Notes: a model not told the origin generated them from the letters alone. Positions 27,560-38,367 are shown, counted from the stretch's first letter. The stretch is 61,698 bases of DNA from Streptomyces sp. GESEQ-35 (GCF_017948485.1 NZ_JAFFSX010000041.1:1-61698), one strand, 5' to 3'. Translations and numbers: made by a program.

Positions 27560-28522
27560 CTAGGTTGGGAGTAGGTTGCCCCGCTTTGAGAGTAGGAACT
27601 TCTTGAAGGCGGCCACCGGGGGAGTGTCGGGGTGGCCGTCGAGCCATGCGACGCCGATCTCGCGTACCGCGCGCGGGGCGGTGACCGTCAGTTCGACGAC
27701 GCCCGGCCGGGCCACGCCAGGCGGTGGAAGGAGTGCCACTCCCAGCCCGGCCGCGACCAGACCCCGCAGGGTCTCCGCCTCCTCCCCCTCGAAGGCGATG
27801 CGCGGCTTGAACCCGGCCTCCTTGCACACGTCGTCGGTGATACGGCGGAGCCCGTAGCCGGGTTCGAGGGTCACGAAGACCTCGTCGGCGGCCTCGGCGA
27901 GGCGGATGCGCTTGCGGGCGGCGAGGCGGTGGTCGGCCGGGACGACGAGGCGCAGCCTCTGCTCGTCGAGGCGGCGGGCGACGAGGTCGGGCGCGTCCGG
28001 GACGGGCGAGGTCAGACAGAGGTCCAACTCCCCCGCCCGCAGCCGCTCGATCATCGCCTCGCCGTAGTTCTGGACGAGGCTGAAGCGGACCCGCGGATGA
28101 TCGGCGCGGAAGGCGCTGATGAGGCCGGGAACCGTCTCCCACCCCATGGTGTGCAGAAACCCGAAGGCGACCTTGCCCGCTGCCGGATCGGCGTCGGCGC
28201 GCACCTCGTCGGCGGCGCGCTCGATCTCGGCGAGGGCACGCTCGACGGAGGTGAGGAAGGTGCGCCCGGCGGGAGTCAGCGACACCGTCCGGCCGCGGCG
28301 GGCGAACAGATCGACGCCCAGATCCTGTTCGAGCCGGACCATGGCACGGGAGAGGGTGGACTGCGGGACGTTCATCTCCTGTGCGGCCCGTGTCACATGC
28401 TCGGTCCGCGCGACGCCGGCGAAATAGGCGAGGCGGGGGGCGAGTGACATCACCATGCCTGTCATGTCTTCTGTGTCACTGGACGGTGACAGGCGAGCCT
28501 GCGACCTCTGCTGATGCACCAT
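27560..28522 (-). CDS. LysR-family transcriptional regulator
   Basis: 320 residues from ATG 28522; a later Met (MTGMVMSLAPRL) is a possible start. The N-terminal helix-turn-helix (EHVTRAAQEMNVPQSTLSRA, about residues 41-60) and the LysR effector domain (about 110-310; GLVAAGLGVALLPPP) are clear. It is divergent from an MFS exporter gene with 62 bases between, the usual layout for a LysR regulator controlling its neighbour and itself. Confidence 0.9.
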   Translation of the reverse strand: MVHQQRSQARLSPSSDTEDMTGMVMSLAPRLAYFAGVARTEHVTRAAQEMNVPQSTLSRAMVRLEQDLGVDLFARRGRTVSLTPAGRTFLTSVERALAEIERAADEVRADADPAAGKVAFGFLHTMGWETVPGLISAFRADHPRVRFSLVQNYGEAMIERLRAGELDLCLTSPVPDAPDLVARRLDEQRLRLVVPADHRLAARKRIRLAEAADEVFVTLEPGYGLRRITDDVCKEAGFKPRIAFEGEEAETLRGLVAAGLGVALLPPPGVARPGVVELTVTAPRAVREIGVAWLDGHPDTPPVAAFKKFLLSKRGNLLPT

Positions 28523-28584
28523 GGGAACGATTATGCCGATTCCATGCATTGGACGGATGAAGGCAGGCTCTTTACCTTCGAAGC

Positions 28585-29862
28585 ATGCCTGCCAGTACCG
28601 AGGCGTCCACCACCGTGGGCGCCGACTCCGCCGTTCCCTTCCTCACCGATTCCCGTATGGCCCCGGGCGGTCCCGGCTACCGCCGGATGAGCTTCGCCCT
28701 GTTCCTCGCAGGCGTGGCGACCTTCGCCCTCCTCTACTCCACCCAGGCGCTCCTCCCCCTGATCTCCGGCGAGTTCGGCGTGAGCGCGAGCGACGCGAGC
28801 TGGACGGTGGCGGCGGCGACGGGTGGCCTGGCGCTGTTCGTCCTTCCGATGAGCGCGCTGTCCGAGCGTTACGGCCGTCGTACGGTGATGACGGCGTCGC
28901 TGGCGGTGGCGGTGACCGTCGGGATGCTGGTCCCGTTCGCCCCGTCGCTGCCCGCGCTGGTCGCGCTGCGGGCGTTGCAGGGCGCGGCCTTGGCAGGGCT
29001 TCCGGCCTCCGCGACGGCGTACCTGGCGGAGGAGGTCCGCCCCAAGGCGCTGGTGACCGCCATCGGCCTGTTCGTCGCGGGCAACAGCGTCGGCGGGATG
29101 AGCGGCCGGGTCATCACCGGCTGGGTCGCGCAGGAGTGGGGCTGGCGGGTCGCGGTGGGGGTCATCGGCATGATCGCGGTGACCTGTGCGGTGGCGTTCC
29201 GTCTGCTGCTTCCGTCCCCGACCCACTTCAGGCCGGGCTCGCTGCGCCCCGGCGTCCTGGTCCGCACGGTCCGCGACCACCTCTCCAACCCGCTGCTGCG
29301 CCGCCTGTACGCGATCGGCGCCCTGTTCATGACCATCTTCGGCGGCGTGTACACGGTGATCGGCTACCGCCTGACGGAGGAGCCGTTCAGCCTGCCCCAG
29401 GGCATCATCGGCTCGATCTTCCTGGTCTACCTGGTCGGCACGGTGTCGGCGTCCACGGCGGGCCGGCTGGTCGGCCGCCTGGGCCGCAGGGGCGCGCTGT
29501 ACCTGGCCGGCGGCACGACGGCAACGGGCCTGCTCCTGTCCATCGCCGACTCACTCCCCCTGGTCCTCCTCGGCCTGGTCCTCATCACGGCCGGCTTCTT
29601 CGCGGGCCACGCGGTCGCGTCGTCGGCGGTCAGCAAGACGGCGACGACGGGGCGGGCGCAGGCCTCGGCCCTGTACCAGTCGGCCTACTACGTCGGCTCC
29701 AGCGCGGGCAGCACCGCCGGCGCGGTCGCCTTCCACACGGGCGGCTGGGCCGGGACGGTGGGCGTCGGGCTCCTGGCGGTGCTGGGCGTCGTGACGATCA
29801 CGGTGTTCGGGTCGAGGGCGGCGCGGGTCGCTGCGCGGCGGGGGCCGGTGGCGGTGCACTGA
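28585..29862 (+). CDS. MFS transporter
   Basis: 425 residues, twelve hydrophobic helices. The signature after helix 2 is SERYGRRTVM, a G-x-x-x-D/E-R-x-G-R-R motif, and a second GRLGRRGALY occurs after helix 8. The N-terminal 30 residues are polar. Resembles YnfM-type exporters of small molecules. Likely controlled by the divergent LysR protein. Substrate unknown. Confidence 0.88.
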   Translation: MPASTEASTTVGADSAVPFLTDSRMAPGGPGYRRMSFALFLAGVATFALLYSTQALLPLISGEFGVSASDASWTVAAATGGLALFVLPMSALSERYGRRTVMTASLAVAVTVGMLVPFAPSLPALVALRALQGAALAGLPASATAYLAEEVRPKALVTAIGLFVAGNSVGGMSGRVITGWVAQEWGWRVAVGVIGMIAVTCAVAFRLLLPSPTHFRPGSLRPGVLVRTVRDHLSNPLLRRLYAIGALFMTIFGGVYTVIGYRLTEEPFSLPQGIIGSIFLVYLVGTVSASTAGRLVGRLGRRGALYLAGGTTATGLLLSIADSLPLVLLGLVLITAGFFAGHAVASSAVSKTATTGRAQASALYQSAYYVGSSAGSTAGAVAFHTGGWAGTVGVGLLAVLGVVTITVFGSRAARVAARRGPVAVH

Positions 29863-29889
29863 GGCGCGGGTGCGGCGAGGGGTTTCCGT

Positions 29890-30029
29890 CCCGTCCCTGG
29901 GGGCTGCGCCCCCAGACCCCGCTTCGGCCTGAACGGCCTCGTCCTCAAACGCCGGACGGGCTGAGTAAGTCAGCCCCTCCGGCGTTTGAGGAGCGGGGGT
30001 CCAGGGGGCGGAGCCCCCTGAGGACGGGA
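29890..30029. repeat. Compound intergenic inverted-repeat element
   Basis: A nested structure fills the 316-base gap before the ECF sigma gene. The outer CCCGTCC/GGACGGG pair is at the ends; CTGGGGGC-tgc-GCCCCCAG at 29897-29915; two 21-base arms containing CTCAAACGCCGGA and TCCGGCGTTTGAG (29944-29964, 29970-29990, one mismatch); and CAGGGGGC-gga-GCCCCCTG at 30002-30020. It matches a well-known class of Streptomyces intergenic repeats and can act as a terminator for the MFS gene. Confidence 0.8.
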
Positions 30030-30178
30030 CGGGTAGGGGCGGCGGGGGCGAGGAAACCCCTGACCTGCACGTTCCCCCACTCCGCACGCCATTGTCAGTG
30101 GGCTGCGGTAGCTTCCAAGTGCTGGACGCAATGAGGCGTACGACACAGGGAACGGCCACAGGGGTGGGTGGACGATCG

Positions 30179-31198
30179 ATGACCGACAGCACGGCAACGA
30201 CAACAGACCTCGACGACAAGCTCGAAGCACACCGAGTCGAACTGACCGGGTACTGCTACCGCATGCTCGGCTCCAGCTTCGAGGCGGAGGACGCGGTCCA
30301 GGACACCCTCGTCCGAGCCTGGCGCAGCTACGAAAAGTTCGAAGGCCGATCCAGCCTCCGCTCCTGGCTCTACCGGATCGCGACGAACGTCTGCCTGGAC
30401 ATGCTCACGGCAGGCAACAAACGCGCCAGGCCGATGGACCTCACCGACTCCACCCCCCTCGCCCAGGCCGCCCTCTCCCCCCGCCCGGACAACACCTGGC
30501 TGGAGCCGATGCCGGACGCCCGCGTGCTCCCCACCACCGCCGACCCGGCAGAGGCTGCGGTCGCCAAGGAATCCGTACGGCTCGCCTTCATGGCCGCCCT
30601 CCAACAGCTCCCGCCCAAGCAGCGCGCGGTGCTGATCCTGCGCGAGGTCCTGGCCTGGAAGGCGAGCGAGACCGCCGAACTGCTCGGCACCACGGTCGCG
30701 TCGGTGAACAGCGCCCTCCAGCGCGCCCGCGCCACCCTCGCCGAGCAGGACCACAGCAAGGCCACCGAGGCAGTGGTGTCCGACCCGCTGGACGAGGAGC
30801 AGCAGAAGCTCCTGGAGCGCTATGTCGCGGCGTTCGAGGGCTATGACATGACGGCCCTGACGGCGTTGCTGCACGAGGACGCGATCATGACGATGCCGCC
30901 GTTCGACCTGTGGCTGACCGGGCACGAGGACATCACCGGCTTCATGACGACGCTCGGCGCGCCCTGCGCCGGCTCGCACCTGGTGCCGGTCCAGGTCAAC
31001 GGCCTGCCGGGCTTCGCCCAGTACAAGCCGGACCCGGAGGCGGGCGGCTTCACTCCCTGGGCGGTGCAGGTCCTGGAGATCTCAGACGGCCGGATCACCG
31101 GGTTCCACTGCTTCCTGGACACCGAGCGCTGGTTCCCGCTGTTCGGGCTGCCCCTCCATCTCGAAGCGGAGACCGACCAGGTCGAGGAGGGCGTGTAG
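30179..31198 (+). CDS. ECF sigma factor, SigG type, with C-terminal SnoaL-like domain
   Basis: 339 residues from ATG 30179 (an in-frame ATG at 30131 is an alternative). Sigma-2 at about 15-85 (LTGYCYRMLGSSFEAEDAVQ; FEGRSSLRSWLYRIATNVCL), sigma-4 at about 140-195 (LPPKQRAVLILREVLAWKAS; TTVASVNSALQRAR). Residues 205-325 form a SnoaL_2-like fold (LLERYVAAFEGYDMTALTAL) that in this class replaces a separate anti-sigma factor and tunes activity. The last 117 bases are overlapped by a STAS gene on the other strand. Confidence 0.88.
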   Translation: MTDSTATTTDLDDKLEAHRVELTGYCYRMLGSSFEAEDAVQDTLVRAWRSYEKFEGRSSLRSWLYRIATNVCLDMLTAGNKRARPMDLTDSTPLAQAALSPRPDNTWLEPMPDARVLPTTADPAEAAVAKESVRLAFMAALQQLPPKQRAVLILREVLAWKASETAELLGTTVASVNSALQRARATLAEQDHSKATEAVVSDPLDEEQQKLLERYVAAFEGYDMTALTALLHEDAIMTMPPFDLWLTGHEDITGFMTTLGAPCAGSHLVPVQVNGLPGFAQYKPDPEAGGFTPWAVQVLEISDGRITGFHCFLDTERWFPLFGLPLHLEAETDQVEEGV

Positions 31199-31495
31199 CG
31201 CGGGGTCGGGATCGCGGAGCCGGATCCGGCCCCCGGCCCGCCGGGCGGCAAGCTCGAGCCGTGCGAGCAGGTCGATGGCGCCGAGCCCCGGCGGCCCGAG
31301 CCCCCCGACATCGCAGACCACGACTCCCGCCCCCGTGGTCTGGAGCAGCGCCCGCACGTCGTCGCCCAGCCCTGTCACCTCATCCCGGGTGACGGGGCCG
31401 GCCAGCACGAGTACAGCGGGTGTCATGGCGTCCACGAGCGGTAGACCGGACGGGCGGGCAGAACTCATCGCGGCGGAGTCCCGGCCGGAGTCCAC
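31082..31495 (-). CDS. STAS-domain protein (anti-sigma antagonist type)
   Basis: Up to 137 residues; starts at Met 10 (31468) or Met 24 (31426) are also possible because no site has a clear ribosome box. The STAS fold is seen in AVLVLAGPVTRDEVTGLGDD, VVVCDVGGLGPPGLGAIDLL and RRAGGRIRLRDP. At the position of the usual phosphorylatable Ser the sequence is GPPGLG, so classic SpoIIAA-type phosphorylation is doubtful. Its 3' end runs 117 bases into the opposite-strand sigma gene. Confidence 0.7.
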   Translation of the reverse strand: MDSGRDSAAMSSARPSGLPLVDAMTPAVLVLAGPVTRDEVTGLGDDVRALLQTTGAGVVVCDVGGLGPPGLGAIDLLARLELAARRAGGRIRLRDPDPALHALLDLVGLRFEMEGQPEQREPALGVQEAVEPGDPAV

Positions 31496-31608
31496 CGACC
31501 GGGATCACATTGACCTGCGGCCCTTCTGCCCAGGAGGGTTTGCTGTATGCCCCACGCATCAGCACCGCCCTGGATACGGCACGTCCTTCTCACCTTTGAG
31601 GAGGACCC

Positions 31609-32529
31609 GTGCAGGGAGTACTGACCGGCTTCGCGGTCATCGCGGCGGTCATCGGCGTGGGGTACGTCATCGGCCTGCGCGGATACCTGGGCGACCAGGG
31701 CCGCGAGGTCCTGACCAAGCTCGCGTTCCATGTGGCGTCCCCGGCCCTGCTGTTCACCACCCTCGCGCAGGCCGACCTGTCGGTGATCTTCTCCAGCCGC
31801 CTGCTGGTGACCGCGCTGAGCACGGCAGCGGCAGCGGGCGTCTTCATCGTGGTGGGCGCCGTACGTGGCTGGGATCTGGGCCGTACGACGATCGGCGCCC
31901 TGTGCTCCAGCTACGTCAACTCGGGCAACCTCGGCATTCCGATCGCGGTGTACGTCCTGGGCGACGCCTCGCTGGTGGCGCCGGTGCTGCTGTTCCAGCT
32001 CCTGCTGCTGACGCCGGTCGCGCTGACGGTCCTGGACCTCTCGGCCCGGGAAGGCAAGGATCCCCTGTGGATGAGGCTCCTGACACCGCTGCGCAACCCG
32101 ATCGCCCTGGGCTCACTGGCCGGTGTCGCGGTCTCGGCGACGGGCCTCCATGTCCCGGCACCCGTCATGGATCCGGTGACTCTGATCGGCAACATGTCGG
32201 TCCCCGCCGTCCTGCTCGCCTTCGGCATCTCCCTGTGCGGCAGCACGATGCCCGGCCGGGGCCCGGACCGGCAGTTGGTCCTGCTGTCGGTGGCGTTGAA
32301 GTCGGTGGGCCAGCCCGCAGCGGCCTGGGCCCTGGCGGCCGGTGTCTTCGGCCTCCAGGGCGCCCAACTCCTCGACGTGGTGGTGACGTCGGCGCTCCCG
32401 GCCGCGCAGAACCTCTTCACCTACGCGTCGAGATACCGGGTGGGCGAGCGGCTGGCACGCGACTCGATCCTGGTGTCGACGGTGCTCTCGGTGCCGGTGC
32501 TGGTGGTGATCGCGGCCCTGCTCGGCTAA
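31609..32529 (+). CDS. AEC-family (auxin efflux carrier-like) transporter
   Basis: 306 residues starting at GTG 31609 with GAGGAGG upstream. About ten hydrophobic helices in two halves, the AEC landmarks SSYVNSGNLGIPIAVYVLG (about residue 103-121) and a late NMSVPAVLLAFGISL with TSALPAAQNLFTYAS. Members export or import carboxylates or auxin-like acids. Followed by a strong hairpin. Confidence 0.88.
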   Translation: MQGVLTGFAVIAAVIGVGYVIGLRGYLGDQGREVLTKLAFHVASPALLFTTLAQADLSVIFSSRLLVTALSTAAAAGVFIVVGAVRGWDLGRTTIGALCSSYVNSGNLGIPIAVYVLGDASLVAPVLLFQLLLLTPVALTVLDLSAREGKDPLWMRLLTPLRNPIALGSLAGVAVSATGLHVPAPVMDPVTLIGNMSVPAVLLAFGISLCGSTMPGRGPDRQLVLLSVALKSVGQPAAAWALAAGVFGLQGAQLLDVVVTSALPAAQNLFTYASRYRVGERLARDSILVSTVLSVPVLVVIAALLG

Positions 32530-32546
32530 GCCCTCTGGTATGCGAG

Positions 32547-32577
32547 AAGGGGCCGGAGCGCGAGGGCCCGGCCCCTT
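32547..32577. terminator. Hairpin between convergent AEC and deoA genes
   Basis: AAGGGGCCGG pairs perfectly with CCGGCCCCTT around an 11-base loop, ending in TTTCGGG. It lies 17 bases after the AEC stop and 18 bases beyond the deoA stop on the other strand, so it can act both ways. Confidence 0.88.
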
Positions 32578-32595
32578 TCGGGCACGTCAGACGCG

Positions 32596-33888
<1,293 letters not shown>

Positions 33889-33914
33889 GGCTTTCCTTCC
33901 GGCGTACTGAAAAA

Positions 33915-33952
33915 GTGCGCGGCCCCTCCGAGGCGATTCAGAGGGGCCGCAC
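33915..33952 (-). terminator. Intercistronic hairpin between cdd and deoA
   Basis: GAGGGGCCGCAC pairs with GTGCGCGGCCCCTC with a two-base bulge. It could attenuate deoA or protect upstream mRNA ends; a full stop is unlikely as deoA belongs to the same pathway. Confidence 0.55.
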
Positions 33953-33957
33953 GGGAG

Positions 33958-34347
33958 TTACTTCCTGAGGTGCCCCGGCCCGAAGGCCTGCGGCAGCATC
34001 TCCGACAGCGGCAGGATTCCCGCCGGGGTCTCCAGCAGCAGATCCGGTCCGCCGAACTCGTACAGCAGCTGTCGGCAGCGGCCGCACGGGACGAGGATGT
34101 CGCCCTTGCCGTCGACGCAGGTGAAGTGCGTCAGCCGGCCGCCGCCGGTGCGCTGCAACTCCGAGACCAGGCCGCACTCGGCGCACAGCCCGACCCCGTA
34201 CGAGGCGTTCTCGACGTTGCAGCCGGAGACCGTGCGACCGTCGTCGACCAGGGCCGCGACCCCGACCGGGTAGCGCGAGTAGGGGGCGTAGGCATGGGAC
34301 ATGGCGTCCCTCGCCACCGCCCGCAAGGCACCCCAGTCGACGGTCAC
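33958..34347 (-). CDS. cdd: Cytidine deaminase
   Basis: 129 residues, homotetrameric type. The zinc and catalytic motifs are CAECGLVSEL (Cys and Glu at about residues 55-57) and PCGRCRQ. It converts (deoxy)cytidine to (deoxy)uridine. The start overlaps the stop of the preceding permease gene by ATGA, so translation is coupled to nucleoside uptake. Confidence 0.95.
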   Translation of the reverse strand: MTVDWGALRAVARDAMSHAYAPYSRYPVGVAALVDDGRTVSGCNVENASYGVGLCAECGLVSELQRTGGGRLTHFTCVDGKGDILVPCGRCRQLLYEFGGPDLLLETPAGILPLSEMLPQAFGPGHLRK

Positions 34348-35609
34348 TTGCCTTGTCCCTTCCGGTACGGCATGCCGTCCGCCTTCGGCATCCGCAGGCG
34401 CTGGGCCGACAGGGCGAGGACGATCAGCGTGATGACGTACGGCGTGGCGGAGACGACCTGGTTGGGGACCTCGTTGGTGCCGGCGTACCAGGTGAACACC
34501 AGGGCGCCGATGAGCAGGGTGATCGCGGACGACGTGTACTTCTTCCGGAACGCCAGCCAGATGGCACCGATGGCCAGCAGCAGCGCGCCGAGCAGCAGCA
34601 GCGCGTGGACGTTCTCGGAGCCGCCGCGCAGGTTGAGGCTGTCGGTGTAGCCGAACAGGCCCGCGCCGATGGCGAGTCCGCCCGGCATCCAGTTGCCGAA
34701 GATCATCGCGGCGAGACCGATGTAACCGCGGCCGCTGACCTGCCCCTCCAGATAGAAGGGATTGGCGACGATCGACAGGAAGACACCGCCGAGCCCCGCC
34801 AGACCACCCGAGATGATCACGGCGATGTACTTGTACTTGTACACATTCACGCCCAGCGACTCCGCCGCAACCGGGTTCTCACCGCAGGACCGCAGCCGAA
34901 GCCCGAAGGCCGTACGCCACAGGATCCACCAGGTGGCGGGGATCAGGGCGACGGCGATCAGGGTCAGCCAGGAGACGTTGGTGATCAGACCGCCGAGCAG
35001 GCCCGCGATGTCCGAAATGAAGAACCAGCCATGACCGTTGAGATCCCTGAGCCAGTCCGACAGTCCGGGCACCGTGAAGTGGCCGAGCGAGTCCACCGCA
35101 GGGGACTGCTTGGCCGAGCCGCCCTCGTGCCCCTCGAAGGCGAGGGGTGCGAGATAGCGGGTGGCGCCGAGGGCCAGGATGTTGATGGCCACACCGGAGA
35201 CGATGTGGTTGACGTTGAAGGTGACGGTGACGACGGCGTGCAGCAGACCGCCGACACAGCCACCGATGATGCCGACGAGAACGCCGGTCCAGGGGCCCCA
35301 CTGGAATCCGGCCCAGGCACCGAACCAGGTGCCGAGAATCATCATGCCTTCAAGGCCGATGTTCACCACACCTGCCCGCTCGGCCCACAGACCTCCCAGA
35401 CCGGCCAGGCCGATCGGCACGGCGAGCTGGAGCGCGGTGGACATCTGGCTGACGTTGGTGATGCCGTCGGCGCCGGTGATGATGCGGACGATCGAGGTCA
35501 GCGCCAGGGCTCCGGCGATGACCAGCAGCAGGACGGGCAGCGACAGGCGGCGGCCGGTCGGCGCCGCGGGCTGCAGCGTGGGCTGGTTGACGTCGGTCGC
35601 GGTGGTCAT
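34344..35609 (-). CDS. Nucleoside ABC transporter permease (second)
   Basis: 421 residues from ATG 35609 with GGAGGTGG 5-12 bases upstream. About ten hydrophobic helices, BPD_transp_2 family: AGVVNIGLEGMMILGTW, NVNHIVSGVAINILALGATR, LRSCGENPVAAESLGV. The last is the ATPase-coupling EAA-like region. Resembles BmpC/YufQ-type permeases of BMP-dependent nucleoside importers. It overlaps the first permease and cdd by four bases each. Confidence 0.9.
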   Translation of the reverse strand: MTTATDVNQPTLQPAAPTGRRLSLPVLLLVIAGALALTSIVRIITGADGITNVSQMSTALQLAVPIGLAGLGGLWAERAGVVNIGLEGMMILGTWFGAWAGFQWGPWTGVLVGIIGGCVGGLLHAVVTVTFNVNHIVSGVAINILALGATRYLAPLAFEGHEGGSAKQSPAVDSLGHFTVPGLSDWLRDLNGHGWFFISDIAGLLGGLITNVSWLTLIAVALIPATWWILWRTAFGLRLRSCGENPVAAESLGVNVYKYKYIAVIISGGLAGLGGVFLSIVANPFYLEGQVSGRGYIGLAAMIFGNWMPGGLAIGAGLFGYTDSLNLRGGSENVHALLLLGALLLAIGAIWLAFRKKYTSSAITLLIGALVFTWYAGTNEVPNQVVSATPYVITLIVLALSAQRLRMPKADGMPYRKGQGK

Positions 35610-36730
35610 CGGCCAGCCACCTCCTTCGTGGTGTTGGTGTCGGCGCCGAGGACATGACCGGCGGCCAGTTCCGCGCCGACGCGACGCTGCTGACGACGCA
35701 GACCCCACTCACGCACGGCCTCATACGAAACGACGACAGAGAGCACGATCAGACCCTGCATGATGACCGCGATCTCCTTGTCGTAGTCGTGGAAGTCCAG
35801 CTCGGGCGATGCCTTGTCGAGCCAGGCCCACAGCAGGGCGGCGAACGCGATCCCGACCGGGCTGTTGCGGCCGAGCAGGGCGATGCCGATCCCGAGGAAG
35901 CCAATGCCGGTCGGGAAGTTCAGGTTGTACGTATGTGCGTCGCCCATCAGGATCGGCAGACCCGCGAGTCCGGCGAGGCCGCCGGAGAGCAGCATGGCGG
36001 TGAGCACCATGCGCTTGGGGTCGACACCGCTGGCCGCGGCGGCGCTCTCCGAGGCGCCGGAGGCGCGCAGGTCGAAGCCGAACCGGGTGCGGTTGAGGGT
36101 GATCCAGAAGCCGATGCCGAGGATCACGGCGAGGAACACCAGGCCGTAGATCTCGCCCGCGTCGCCCATGTCGATGCCCGGCACCCAGCCGGACTCGTGC
36201 ATCTCGCCGGTGGTGTTGTTGTTGCCGACCTTGACGCCGAAGACGTTCGGCAGCCACAGATAGGCGATAACCGACGTGGCGATCGCATTGAGCATGATCG
36301 TCGCGACGACTTCACTCACACCCCGGGTGACCTTGAGGACACCGGCGATGCCGGACCAGAAGGCGCCGGTACACACAGCCGTCAGGAGCAGCAGCGGAAC
36401 CTGGAGTACGGCCGGCAGATTGGCGTGGGCGCCGACGACGGCGGCCATCATGGCGGCGAGCTGGTACTGGCCGTCGACGCCGATGTTGAACAGGTTCATC
36501 CGGAAGCCGATGGCCACCGCGAGCGCCGCGATGTAGTACATCGAGGCCTGGTTGATGATCAACACCTGGATGTCGGAGAACCCGAGCTGCTCGAACATGA
36601 TCGAGAACGGCTCGACCGGATTCTTGCCCGACGCAATCAGCACGATCGAGCTCAGGGCGAAGGCCACGGCGAGCGCGATGACCGGCCCGGCCACCGCGAG
36701 GAGCACACGCTCCCTATCGAACTTCTTCAT
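35606..36730 (-). CDS. Nucleoside ABC transporter permease (first)
   Basis: 374 residues from ATG 36730, one base after the ATPase stop. BPD_transp_2 family with motifs FRMNLFNIGVDGQYQLAAM and VSEVVATIMLNAIATSVIAY and the coupling loop LRASGASESAAAASGVDPKR. It resembles BmpB/YufP. Pairs with the next gene to make the membrane channel. Confidence 0.9.
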   Translation of the reverse strand: MKKFDRERVLLAVAGPVIALAVAFALSSIVLIASGKNPVEPFSIMFEQLGFSDIQVLIINQASMYYIAALAVAIGFRMNLFNIGVDGQYQLAAMMAAVVGAHANLPAVLQVPLLLLTAVCTGAFWSGIAGVLKVTRGVSEVVATIMLNAIATSVIAYLWLPNVFGVKVGNNNTTGEMHESGWVPGIDMGDAGEIYGLVFLAVILGIGFWITLNRTRFGFDLRASGASESAAAASGVDPKRMVLTAMLLSGGLAGLAGLPILMGDAHTYNLNFPTGIGFLGIGIALLGRNSPVGIAFAALLWAWLDKASPELDFHDYDKEIAVIMQGLIVLSVVVSYEAVREWGLRRQQRRVGAELAAGHVLGADTNTTKEVAGR

Positions 36731-36731
36731 T

Positions 36732-38348
36732 TCAGCGGGCCTCGTCTTCGCCGGGCTCAGGGCTGTCTTCGGGGGTTTCCTCGTGCTCCAGATGACCGGT
36801 GGCCGCACCGGTCATGGCCGAGCCGAGCTCCTCCGGGGTGATGGTGGCGGGGTCGGCGTCAGCAACGAGCTTGCCGTTGTAGATCACACGAAGGGTGTCG
36901 GACAGGCCGATCAGCTCATCCAGATCGGCGGAGATCAACAGCACGGCAAGCCCCTCCCGCCGCGCCTCGCGGATGTGGTCCCAGATGGCGGCCTGCGCGC
37001 CGACGTCCACACCCCGAGTGGGGTGGGCGGCGATGAGAAAGCGCGGCTTGTGGGTCATCTCGCGGCCGACGATCAGCTTCTGCTGGTTACCGCCGGACAG
37101 GGAGGCGGCGGTGACGTCGATGCCGGGGGTGCGGACGTCGTACGCCTCCACGATCTTCCGCGTATCGTCCTGCGCAGACTTCGGATCGAGCCAGACGCCC
37201 TTGGCGTTGGGCTTCTCAGTCACGTGCCCGAGGATGCGGTTCTCCCAAAGGGGAGCCTCAAGCAGCAGTCCATGGCGATGGCGGTCCTCGGGGATATAAC
37301 CGATCCCCTGCTCACGGCGCTTACGGGTGGTCCAGGAGGTGATCTCCTCCTCGGCCAGCGTGATGGTGCCCGAGTCGGCGGCCTTGAGCCCGATCAGGGC
37401 ATCGACCAGCTCGGTCTGCCCGTTCCCCTCGACACCGGCGATACCGAGCACCTCACCGGCATGAATGGTGAAGGTGATGTCATCGAGCAGAGCCTTGCCC
37501 CCGAACGCCTCCAGCCGCAGCTTCTCGACGCCGATGACCGGACGATCGGTAACGGTCGACTCGGCGGTCTCCGGCGTGGGCAGCTCACTGCCGACCATCA
37601 TCTCGGCGAGCTGGCGCAAGGTGGTCTCGGCAGGCACAGCGGTCCCCACGGTCGTACCCCGCCGAATGACGGTGATCTCGTCAGCGACCGACAGCACCTC
37701 GCCAAGCTTGTGCGAGATGAAGATGACGGACAGCCCCTCGGCCCGCAGCTCGCGCAGGTTGTCGAAGAGAGCGTCGACTTCCTGCGGCACAAGCACAGCA
37801 GTCGGCTCATCCAGAATCAGAGTGGTCGCACCCCGATAGAGAACCTTGAGAATCTCCACCCGCTGCCGAGAGGCAACACCAAGCTCCTCAACAAGCACAT
37901 CGGGCCGCACCCCCAGCCCGTACCGCTCGGAAATCTCCTTGATCTTCTTCCGAGCCCGCCCCCCGATGCCGTACAGCTTCTCGCTGCCCAGCACCACGTT
38001 CTCGAGGACCGTCAGATTGTCGGCGAGCATGAAGTGCTGATGGACCATGCCGATGCCACGCACGATGGCGTCGGCAGGGCTGCCGAAGCTGACCTGCTCG
38101 CCGGCGACGGCGATGGTGCCCTCGTCCGGCTTCTGCATGCCGTAGAGGATCTTCATCAAGGTCGACTTGCCGGCACCGTTCTCACCGACCAGTGCGTGAA
38201 CGGTGCCCTTGCGGACAGTGAGGTGGATGTCGTGGTTGGCCACGACGCCCGGGAAACGCTTAGTGATCCCGGCGAGCTCGACGGCGGTCACCTGACCGTG
38301 GACCGCCGCTCCGGCCGGAGGGCTGCTGGACGCGTTGATGGCGCACAC
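36732..38348 (-). CDS. Nucleoside ABC transporter ATPase with two ATP-binding domains
   Basis: 538 residues, GTG start. Two ABC domains in tandem. The first has Walker A GENGAGKSTL (about residue 56), a signature variant LGVASRQRVEILKVL and Walker B TLILDEPTAVL. The second has a degenerate P-loop GVEGNGQTEL and signature LSGGNQQKLIVGREM. This is the YufO/RbsA-type layout. A GTG this close to AGGAG is a weak start; a downstream GTG near residue 20 is possible. The palindrome at 38368 sits 20 bases upstream and heads the operon. Confidence 0.92.
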   Translation of the reverse strand: MCAINASSSPPAGAAVHGQVTAVELAGITKRFPGVVANHDIHLTVRKGTVHALVGENGAGKSTLMKILYGMQKPDEGTIAVAGEQVSFGSPADAIVRGIGMVHQHFMLADNLTVLENVVLGSEKLYGIGGRARKKIKEISERYGLGVRPDVLVEELGVASRQRVEILKVLYRGATTLILDEPTAVLVPQEVDALFDNLRELRAEGLSVIFISHKLGEVLSVADEITVIRRGTTVGTAVPAETTLRQLAEMMVGSELPTPETAESTVTDRPVIGVEKLRLEAFGGKALLDDITFTIHAGEVLGIAGVEGNGQTELVDALIGLKAADSGTITLAEEEITSWTTRKRREQGIGYIPEDRHRHGLLLEAPLWENRILGHVTEKPNAKGVWLDPKSAQDDTRKIVEAYDVRTPGIDVTAASLSGGNQQKLIVGREMTHKPRFLIAAHPTRGVDVGAQAAIWDHIREARREGLAVLLISADLDELIGLSDTLRVIYNGKLVADADPATITPEELGSAMTGAATGHLEHEETPEDSPEPGEDEAR

Positions 38349-38367
38349 TCCTGGGGACGGGGGTCGT

